Assembly (NCBI RefSeq): GCF_011761305.1
Contig: NZ_JAAOZC010000002.1
Location: forward strand, 1 to 64,000
DNA length: 64,000 bases
Source: Sphingomonas vulcanisoli
GTDB taxonomy: Bacteria > Pseudomonadota > Alphaproteobacteria > Sphingomonadales > Sphingomonadaceae
Reading direction: 5' to 3'
Positions 58,316 to 64,000 of this stretch are shown here, in pieces. Within the stretch, counting starts at the first letter, position 1. Each line of letters opens with the position of its first letter. The notes under the pieces are model-generated. The model was not told the origin of the DNA. It did not search any database and saw only the letters and a list, made by a program, of their open reading frames with translations. Made by a program: the position numbers and the translations under genes.

Positions 58316-59002
58316 TCAGACCTGCCGTTCAACGGGTTCGGGCGTGGCTCTCAAGGGCGAGGTCCGTGTCGCGCGTCGAAGGCGGCGCATCAGCCGCTCG
58401 GCAGCGTGGCGCTCGGCCTTGGCGGCGATGTGCTCCGGCAAAAGGGCGGCGGCGATGCTGCGAGGAATCCCCGGCCGGCGACCGAAGCGCCTCGTCAGAT
58501 ATTTGCTGACGCGCCACGCCAGCGCCTTGGGCATGGTGAACCGATAGAGGTTGCTGGTCTGCACGCGATCGGGGCCGGCCCCATCACCAGCGACCGTGCG
58601 GCGCAGCCATTCTATAAAACCGCAATCGCGCAGGGCCCTCAGGGTATCCTCGACGCAACTGCGCGATATCCGGACCGCTTCGGCGATCTGCTCGCGCGAG
58701 GGGCAGCACATGCCCCCATTCCTCCGCGCCTCGCTGTAGAGGTAGCGTAGCACGGCCACGCCGTTCGTGCGGATCGCCCCGCACCTTTTCCCCTTCATCT
58801 TCGTGTCGCGCGCATAGCGCTCGACCTCAATCAGCATCGGCCCCAGCTCGTCCTTGTCGACGTCGTGCTGGAAGGATGCGCACCGCTCGTCGTCGACGTC
58901 GTAGCTGTTGGCCCACACCGGGATCTGCGTGGGTGGGCGATCGCCCTTAGATATGATCGCGCCGAAGCTACGGCCGGTCATCGGAATGGCGATCGTCGTC
59001 AT
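58316..59002 (-). CDS. Helix-turn-helix (replication initiator-like) protein
   Basis: 228 residues from ATG 59002, with GGAGGT upstream. The winged helix (VAVLRYLYSEARRNGGMCCP, SREQIAEAVRISRSCVEDTL, RALRDCGFIEWLRR) is of the HTH_36 type common in phage and plasmid replication proteins. The C-terminal 90 residues are basic (RFGRRPGIPRSIAAALL, ERLMRRLRRATR). It may start phage replication or regulate excision. Last phage gene before attR. Confidence 0.7.
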   Translation of the reverse strand: MTTIAIPMTGRSFGAIISKGDRPPTQIPVWANSYDVDDERCASFQHDVDKDELGPMLIEVERYARDTKMKGKRCGAIRTNGVAVLRYLYSEARRNGGMCCPSREQIAEAVRISRSCVEDTLRALRDCGFIEWLRRTVAGDGAGPDRVQTSNLYRFTMPKALAWRVSKYLTRRFGRRPGIPRSIAAALLPEHIAAKAERHAAERLMRRLRRATRTSPLRATPEPVERQV

Positions 59003-59311
59003 CGCGCACCTCCGGCGGGTGCGGCTGGGAAAAGGGCGCTGTGCGCTGGACGCAGGAAAGCGCGCCCGGAAACGAGCGTTGAGAAGGGCATTACGGCCTC
59101 CGCGGCCTTGCGGCCGTGTCAGGGTCGATGGACGCACGAAATCGCCGGCTGAAACGCCATGTTCAGCCGCCGACAGTGCTGATGAAATTGTCAGGGGGTT
59201 AGACGCGCCTCAGGGCGGCGCACGCGCGCGCATCCCCGCTCGGCTAAAGTGCCGGCGGGAGGTCAGACGTTAAAGGAGTTCACCGCCGTCGAGGGTGATT
59301 GATGGTAGCTG

Positions 59312-59324
59312 TCCTCCGCTACCA
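59312..59324. other. attR core of the prophage
   Basis: TCCTCCGCTACCA, identical to the tRNA 3' end. It sits inside an inverted repeat GGTAGC (59304-59309)/GCTACC (59318-59323), the kind of symmetry serine recombinases use. Reading leftward from here, the frame that continues the recombinase is open to 59263. The remaining 300 bases back to the replication-like gene hold no other gene that I can support. Confidence 0.78.
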
Positions 59325-59397
59325 ACAGCGATGTCATGCTGAACCTGTTCGGCATCCACCGTGCCACCCGCAAGGGCGGTGCGGACGGGTCGGTTGA

Positions 59398-59416
59398 TCC
59401 TGAAACAAGTTCAGGA
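59398..59416. repeat. Intergenic inverted repeat
   Basis: TCCTGAA and TTCAGGA around ACAAG, just before recR. This TCCTGAAAC...GTTCAGGA element is a common dispersed repeat in sphingomonads. Confidence 0.6.
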
Positions 59417-59450
59417 TGACGGGTCCGGCGATCCTCCCTATCTGTTCCGC

Positions 59451-60047
59451 ATGGCTTCTCCCGAGATCGACGCGCTGACGCAGGCACTTGCCCGCCTGCC
59501 CGGGCTCGGGCCGCGATCGGCGCGGCGCGCGGTGCTGCACCTTCTCAAGAAGCGTGAGGGCGCGATGGCACCGCTGCTGCGCGCGCTGGAAGCGGTGAAC
59601 GACAGGCTGGCGACCTGCTCGACCTGCGGCAATGTCGATACCAGCGACCCCTGCGCGATCTGCGCGGACACGCGGCGCGATGGGCGGATGCTGTGCGTGG
59701 TGGAGGAGGTGGCGGACCTGTGGGCGCTCGATCGCACGCGGCTGTTTCCGGGGCGCTTCCATGTCCTCGGCGGACGGCTGTCGGCGCTGGAGGGGGTGCG
59801 GCCCGAGGATCTGGCGATCGACAGCTTGGTGGCGCGGATTGCGCACGGCGGGATCGACGAGGTGGTGCTGGCGATGAACGCCACCCTCGAAGGGCAGACC
59901 ACCGCCCATTATCTCGCCGAGCGGATCGAGCATTTCCCGGTGCGTGTCACCCAGCTTGCGCATGGGCTCCCCGTCGGCGGCGAATTGGACTATCTCGACG
60001 AGGGCACGCTCGCGCAGGCGCTACGGGCGCGGCGACCGGTGGCATGA
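59451..60047 (+). CDS. recR: Recombination mediator RecR
   Basis: 198 residues. Helix-hairpin-helix [15 protein letters not shown], zinc finger [18 protein letters not shown], Toprim domain with [14 protein letters not shown], and [20 protein letters not shown] with [12 protein letters not shown] Walker-like end. It loads RecA with RecF/RecO. ATG 59451 begins the family N-terminus; the longer frame contains a repeat. Confidence 0.96.
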   Translation: MASPEIDALTQALARLPGLGPRSARRAVLHLLKKREGAMAPLLRALEAVNDRLATCSTCGNVDTSDPCAICADTRRDGRMLCVVEEVADLWALDRTRLFPGRFHVLGGRLSALEGVRPEDLAIDSLVARIAHGGIDEVVLAMNATLEGQTTAHYLAERIEHFPVRVTQLAHGLPVGGELDYLDEGTLAQALRARRPVA

Positions 60048-60057
60048 GGGGATCGAT

Positions 60058-60414
60058 ATGGGCGTGACGGGAATCGGCGGGCTCTTCTTTCGCGCGAAAG
60101 ATCCCAAGGCCCTGGGCGCCTGGTATCTCGAGCATCTCGGCGTCGGCGGCCCTTGTGGTATGTGGGAGACGCAGGCGGGGACCACGGTCTTCCAGCCATT
60201 CAAGGCCGATACCGACTATTTTCCGGCCGATCGCCAGTGGATGCTCAACCTGCGCGTCGACGATCGCGATGCGATCAAGGCGTGCCTGGAGGCGGCGGGA
60301 ATCGAGGTCAAAACCGATCCCGAATGGGATCAGCCCGGCGTCGGCAAGTTCGCGCGGATCCACGATCCCGAGGGTAACCCGATCGAGCTGTGGGAGCCCG
60401 ACGCGGGCGAATGA
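60058..60414 (+). CDS. Glyoxalase/VOC-fold protein
   Basis: 118 residues: GIGGLFFRAKDPKALGAWYL, a middle strand region, and a C-terminal ARIHDPEGNPIELWEPD, the VOC half-module pair. A metal-dependent enzyme of unknown substrate (lyase or dioxygenase). ATG 60058; overlaps the exporter gene by four bases. Confidence 0.88.
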   Translation: MGVTGIGGLFFRAKDPKALGAWYLEHLGVGGPCGMWETQAGTTVFQPFKADTDYFPADRQWMLNLRVDDRDAIKACLEAAGIEVKTDPEWDQPGVGKFARIHDPEGNPIELWEPDAGE

Positions 60415-61046
60415 CCACGATCGGCCATCAGCTCTTCGTCCTGGCGACGATCGCGCTCGTCTATCTGATGGCGGTGGCGAGCCCCGGGCCCAATTTCTTC
60501 CTGGCGACGCGGCTGGCCCTCGCCGGGCAGCGGCGGCTGGGGCTGCGCGTGGCGCTCGGGATTGCCAGCGGGTCGGCGATCTGGGCGACGCTGAGCATGG
60601 TCGGCGTGGCGACGATCCTCGGCAACGCCACCTGGCTGCAGCTCGGCATCCGCATCTTCGCCGCCGCCTATCTGCTGTGGTTCGGGTTCAAGCTGATCCG
60701 CAGCGCGCTGATCGGCACGACCGGCTCCAGCCCTGTCGATCGGCTGCCGACCAGCGGCAAGGACGCCTATATCGCGGGCATCACCACCTGCCTGACCAAC
60801 CCCAAGGCGGCGGCGTTTTGGACGAGCATCTTCGGCGCGATGTTCCCGGTGCATGCGCCGCTGTGGATGTATCCGGCGGTGGTGGGCATCGTCTTCACAA
60901 TCTGCGGCGGCTGGTACGTCGGCGTCGCCTGCCTGCTTTCGACCGAGCGCGTGCAGCGCCGCTATTTCCGCATCCAGCGGCCGGTGGACGGCGTGCTGGG
61001 CGCAATATTGATCGGTTTCAGCGCGCATCTGGCGTTTTCTGGGTAG
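60411..61046 (+). CDS. LysE/RhtB family amino-acid exporter
   Basis: 211 residues with six hydrophobic helices. MAVASPGPNFFLATRLALAG is the conserved LysE N-terminal motif, followed by GIASGSAIWATLSMVGVATI and FGFKLIRSAL. It exports amino acids or homoserine lactones from the cytoplasm. Coupled to the glyoxalase-like gene. Confidence 0.9.
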   Translation: MTTIGHQLFVLATIALVYLMAVASPGPNFFLATRLALAGQRRLGLRVALGIASGSAIWATLSMVGVATILGNATWLQLGIRIFAAAYLLWFGFKLIRSALIGTTGSSPVDRLPTSGKDAYIAGITTCLTNPKAAAFWTSIFGAMFPVHAPLWMYPAVVGIVFTICGGWYVGVACLLSTERVQRRYFRIQRPVDGVLGAILIGFSAHLAFSG

Positions 61047-61078
61047 CGATCCAGCCTCCGCTGGAGCGCGGCGCGCCC

Positions 61079-61150
61079 GCCCCCCCCCCCCCCCCCCCAC
61101 CACCCACATATATTGTTTTTGGGGTGGGGGGGGGGGGGCGGGGCCCGGCG
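61079..61150. other. Homopolymer C/G block, probable assembly artefact
   Basis: About 20 C, a short ACCACCCACATATATTG stretch with T and G runs, then about 12 G. It resembles the block at the window start and lies in the gap between the exporter and def. Nothing functional can be read. Confidence 0.65.
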
Positions 61151-61223
61151 CCGCCATCCGCGTGAGCGGATCAACAAACGCGCTCCGCTTGAAGTTACGG
61201 CCTTCGCGTCATAATTCAGCGTT

Positions 61224-61754
61224 ATGGCCATCCGCCCGATCCTCGAAGCGCCCGATCCGCGGCTGCGCGTCATTTCCACGCCGGTCGAAACGGTGGATGA
61301 CTCGGTGCGCGCGCTGATCGCCGATATGTTCGAGACGATGTACGATGCGCCCGGCATCGGCCTCGCCGCAGTGCAGGTCGGGGTGCCCAAGCGCATCCTG
61401 GTGATCGATCTGATGGAGGATGGCCCGGACGGGGAGCGGATCAGCGAGCCGCGCGTGTTCATCAATCCCGAGCTTTCCGATCCGCACGAAGAGCTGAACG
61501 TCTACAATGAGGGCTGCCTATCGGTGCCCGAGCAATATGCCGATGTCGAACGCCCCAAGGCGATCCAGGCGCGGTGGCTCGACGAAAATGGCGTGCAGCA
61601 TGACGAGCGCATCGAAGGCATGCTCGCCACCTGCCTGCAGCACGAGATGGACCACCTTGAGGGCATTCTCTTCATCGATCACCTCTCCAAGTTGAAGCGC
61701 AACATGGTGCTGAAGAAGCTCGAGAAAGCGAAGCGGCTGCGCAGGGCGGCATGA
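61224..61754 (+). CDS. def: Peptide deformylase
   Basis: 176 residues. The three family motifs are present: GIGLAAVQVG, EGCLSVPEQ (metal Cys) and QHEMDHLEG (metal His pair with catalytic Glu). It removes the N-formyl group from nascent proteins. Normal length. Confidence 0.97.
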   Translation: MAIRPILEAPDPRLRVISTPVETVDDSVRALIADMFETMYDAPGIGLAAVQVGVPKRILVIDLMEDGPDGERISEPRVFINPELSDPHEELNVYNEGCLSVPEQYADVERPKAIQARWLDENGVQHDERIEGMLATCLQHEMDHLEGILFIDHLSKLKRNMVLKKLEKAKRLRRAA

Positions 61755-61756
61755 AT

Positions 61757-61855
61757 CCCCCTCCCTGGAAGGGAGGGGTTAGGGGTGGGTGGATCAGAAG
61801 CCGATGCCTCAAGAGTAAGCGACCCACCCCCAGCCCCTCCCTTCCAGGGAGGGGA
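61757..61855. repeat. GC-rich palindromic repeat
   Basis: CCCCTCCCTGGAAGGGAGGGG and a matching CCCCTCCCTTCCAGGGAGGGG about 60 bases later, with complementary GGGGTGGGT/ACCCACCCC between. Same class as the element in crtB. Confidence 0.85.
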
Positions 61856-61861
61856 GCTGCC

Positions 61862-62251
61862 TCAGTGCAACGTCGCCAGCGCCTCGCGGCAGTCGGCGGC
61901 GCACTCCCGGCACATCGTCGCGCACAGCCGGCAATGTTCGTGATCATGCTTGTCGCACTCCGCCGCGCAGAGCGCGCAGGCATCGATGCAGGCGGTGAGC
62001 ATCGCGCGGACCATCGCATCATCGTCGCCCGTCAGCCGCATCGCCAGCTTGGCCGCCGCGGTGCACACGTCGGCGCAATCCAAGCAGGTGCGGATGCACT
62101 GGCGCATGTCCATGCTCTCCGCCGAGCAGGCGTCCGCGCAGCTCGTGCAGAAGAGCGCGCAATACATCGCATGCTTGGCGGCGGTGGCGAGCGGTTCGTT
62201 GACGTGGCCGGCGCTGTTGGGGTGCAGCGCGATCATCTTGCGGACGGACAT
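61862..62251 (-). CDS. Cys-rich four-helix protein (copper-storage-like)
   Basis: 129 residues with about 18 Cys in CxxC and CxxxC spacings along helices (CALFCTSCADACSAESMDM, CIRTCLDCADVCTAAAKLAM, CRLCATMCRECAADCREAL) and His at helix ends. This is the four-helix Csp/DUF326 pattern; Csp proteins bind many Cu(I) ions in the bundle core. It probably protects against copper. ATG 62251 starts MSVRKMIALHP. Confidence 0.85.
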   Translation of the reverse strand: MSVRKMIALHPNSAGHVNEPLATAAKHAMYCALFCTSCADACSAESMDMRQCIRTCLDCADVCTAAAKLAMRLTGDDDAMVRAMLTACIDACALCAAECDKHDHEHCRLCATMCRECAADCREALATLH

Positions 62252-62376
62252 ACTCTCTCCTGTTTGGCTTCTCACACCAGACGATCCCACAATCTTCGCG
62301 TTCCTGCGAATCGTGCTTGCAATGCGGGAAAGTATTTGCGAATGTTCCACGTTCGTTCTGGTGTTGAAGGATGGGA

Positions 62377-63747
62377 ATGGCGGCTTCGATGCTCTGGGTG
62401 ATCGCGGGACTCGCGCTGCTGATCGGGCTCGCGCTCGGCTGGCTGGCGGCGGGCGTGCGCGCCGCGGCGGAGCAGGCGCGACTCGCCGAGCGGGTGAGCG
62501 CGGGCGACCTCGTGCGGATGCAGCTCGACGAGGTGACGCGCGAGCGCAACGCCGCGACTGCGGCGCTGGCGGCGGAGCGCGCGACGGGCGCGGCTCAGAT
62601 CGCGGCGTTCGAGCGGCAGCTCGCCAATATCCGCGAGGCCAAGGAGGCGCTTTCGGCGCAGTTCAGCGAGGTCGGCGCGAAATTGCTCGCCGATGCCCAG
62701 CGCCAGTTCCTCGAACGCGCCGATCAGCGCTTCACCCAGGCGGGCGAGAATAACGAGGCCAAACTCAAGGCGCTGCTGACCCCGGTCGAGGCGACACTCA
62801 AGCAATATGACGCCAAGCTCGGCGAGATCGAGAAAGCGCGGATCGGCAGCTATGCCGAGCTCAAGGAAGCGGTCGGCCAGCTCTCGCTGGGCAATGAGGT
62901 GGTGCGCAAGGAGACCGCGCGGCTGACCAACGTGCTGCGCTCCAGCCCCAAGCATCGCGGCCGCTGGGGCGAGGAGCAGTTGCGCACGATCCTGGAAAGC
63001 GCGGGCCTTGCCGAAAATGTCGATTTCGAGCTGCAGGCGAGCGTCAGCGCCAATGATGCCGGGGTCGAACGGCAGTTGCGTCCCGATTGCGTGATCAAGC
63101 TGCCCGGCAATCGCTGCATCGTCGTCGACGTGAAGTGCCCGCTGGTGGCGTTCGAGCAGGCCTATGACGAGGAGGATGAGACGCTGCGGGCGGGCTTTCT
63201 GCTCCAGCACGCCAATGCGATGCGCGCTTATGCCAATGATCTCGGGCGCAAGGCCTATTGGCGCCAGTTCGATCTCTCGCCCGATTTCGTCATCCTGTTC
63301 GTCCCCGGCGAACATTTCCTCTCCGCCGCCGCCGAACGCGCCCCCGATCTGATCGAACAGGCCTTCCGCCAGGGCGTCATCATCGCCTCCACGATCAACA
63401 TGCTCGCGCTCGCCAAGGTGATGGCGGGCATGTGGCGGCAGGAGGGGCTGGCGCAACGCGCCGAGGAGATCGGCAAGCTCGGCAAGGAGCTTTACGCGCG
63501 GCTGCAGACGATGGGGCGGCATGTCGAGCGGCTGGGACGGAATCTCACGCAGGCGACGGGGGCGTACAACGATTTCGTCGGCTCGCTGGAAAGCCAGGTG
63601 CTGACTTCGGCCAAACGCTTCGAGGCGCTCAAGGTGGATACGGGGGGTAAGACGATCGAGCCGCTGCCGATCGCGGATATCGCGGTGCGGCCTCTGGCGA
63701 AGCTGGCGGGCACGGCGAATGAGGATGTGCCGGAGGCGGCGGAGTAA
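62377..63747 (+). CDS. rmuC: DNA recombination protein RmuC
   Basis: 456 residues. An N-terminal membrane helix (MLWVIAGLALLIGLALGWLA), a long coiled coil (residues about 30-170), then the RmuC nuclease-like domain: SSPKHRGRWGEEQLRTILE, LRPDCVIKLPGNRCIVVDVK (PD-(D/E)xK-like), FLSAAAERAPDLIEQAFRQG. It limits DNA inversions and affects recombination. ATG 62377 has AAGG at a good distance; 62371 is an alternative. Confidence 0.93.
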   Translation: MAASMLWVIAGLALLIGLALGWLAAGVRAAAEQARLAERVSAGDLVRMQLDEVTRERNAATAALAAERATGAAQIAAFERQLANIREAKEALSAQFSEVGAKLLADAQRQFLERADQRFTQAGENNEAKLKALLTPVEATLKQYDAKLGEIEKARIGSYAELKEAVGQLSLGNEVVRKETARLTNVLRSSPKHRGRWGEEQLRTILESAGLAENVDFELQASVSANDAGVERQLRPDCVIKLPGNRCIVVDVKCPLVAFEQAYDEEDETLRAGFLLQHANAMRAYANDLGRKAYWRQFDLSPDFVILFVPGEHFLSAAAERAPDLIEQAFRQGVIIASTINMLALAKVMAGMWRQEGLAQRAEEIGKLGKELYARLQTMGRHVERLGRNLTQATGAYNDFVGSLESQVLTSAKRFEALKVDTGGKTIEPLPIADIAVRPLAKLAGTANEDVPEAAE

Positions 63748-63825
63748 TCACTCGCGTTATGCCAACGGGCGTTGCGCATTTGGGAGCCTTTACGTAACTC
63801 GTTCTGGCGACAAAAGGGGATAGCA

Positions 63826-64000
63826 ATGGCTAGGTTGGATGATGCTACATCCGAAGGCTTGGCGGAGCTTCGAACTCAAAACGAGCTCCTCCGCAAGCTT
63901 CCTTGGCCTGAGCCGTTCAATACCACGACCCACTGCCTTCATCAGGGAGATGCGAGGAAGCTTGATTGGATTCCTGACGCATCGGTGCACCTGGTCGTCA
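63826..64000 (+). CDS. DNA methyltransferase, N-terminal part (cut by window end)
   Basis: 58 codons visible: MARLDDATSEGLAELRTQNE and HCLHQGDARKLDWIPDASVH followed by LVV. The GDARxLxWIPDASVHLVV block is the motif just before the (D/S/N)PPY catalytic motif in N4/N6 DNA methyltransferases of restriction-modification and related systems. AAAAGGGGA lies before ATG 63826. The region is less GC-rich than its neighbours, hinting at transfer. The rest is outside the window. Confidence 0.7.
   Translation, partial: MARLDDATSEGLAELRTQNELLRKLPWPEPFNTTTHCLHQGDARKLDWIPDASVHLVV

Noticed and set aside
58316-59137. Longer start for the HTH replication-like protein
   Set aside because: The extra 45 residues are Arg/Pro-rich shadow; ATG 59002 has a GGAGGT site.

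Overview
The window is high-GC DNA from a yellow-pigmented alphaproteobacterium, most likely Sphingomonas or a close relative. The basis is the carotenoid genes crtB and crtZ, the sucC-etfB-etfA order, the DUF3775 and GapR-type proteins, and abundant GC-rich palindromic intergenic repeats of the kind common in sphingomonad genomes. No database search was run; every assignment rests on reading the sequence and on family knowledge.

Layout. (1) Positions 1-9015 are chromosome: a homopolymer artefact at the edge, a LOG-family hydrolase, crtB, a DUF2490 protein, crtZ, sucC, etfB-etfA, acylphosphatase, purU, infC, a DUF3775 protein and a tRNA-Met(CAU). (2) Positions about 9003-59324 are a roughly 50.3 kb prophage. 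It is bounded by a 13-bp direct repeat that is the 3' end of the tRNA (9003-9015) and its copy (59312-59324). (3) Positions 59325-64000 are chromosome again: recR, a glyoxalase-fold protein, a LysE exporter, a second homopolymer artefact, def, a Cys-rich copper-storage-like protein, rmuC, and the start of a DNA methyltransferase cut by the window edge.

The prophage is a temperate myovirus mosaic. A long leftward early operon (21263 to 8972) runs from a Cro-like regulator to a large serine recombinase, through about 25 small genes that mostly overlap by ATGA. It includes a P22-type antirepressor, a ParB-like protein, GapR, an ASCH-domain protein and a HerA-like ATPase. A divergent CI-like repressor faces Cro across a region with two inverted-repeat operators. 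Rightward come a two-gene membrane/secreted pair, regulators, a Gam-type nuclease inhibitor and a lambda-type head module (GpA terminase, gpW, portal, S49 protease, a scaffold-like protein, decoration and major capsid proteins). A Mu-type contractile tail follows (sheath, tube, frameshifted chaperone, tape measure with a GH73 domain, gpN, gpP, gp45-48), then fibres, two signal-peptide proteins and a lysis cassette (GH108 endolysin, holin candidates, lipoprotein).

The right end (54-59.3 kb) is an accessory zone. It holds a Dam-type adenine methyltransferase behind a strongly structured leader and several tiny genes separated by a family of GTGGCGGA/TCCGCCAC hairpins. It also holds an Acb2-like anti-CBASS protein in a small leftward operon, a P4-type tyrosine integrase with an unusual leader, and a winged-helix replication-like protein. 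The most interesting points are the recombinase whose C-terminal tail is exchanged by integration, the hairpin family that abuts stop codons, the Acb2 operon with two unknown partners, and the structured RNA before dam. No replicative helicase, primase or polymerase is visible.
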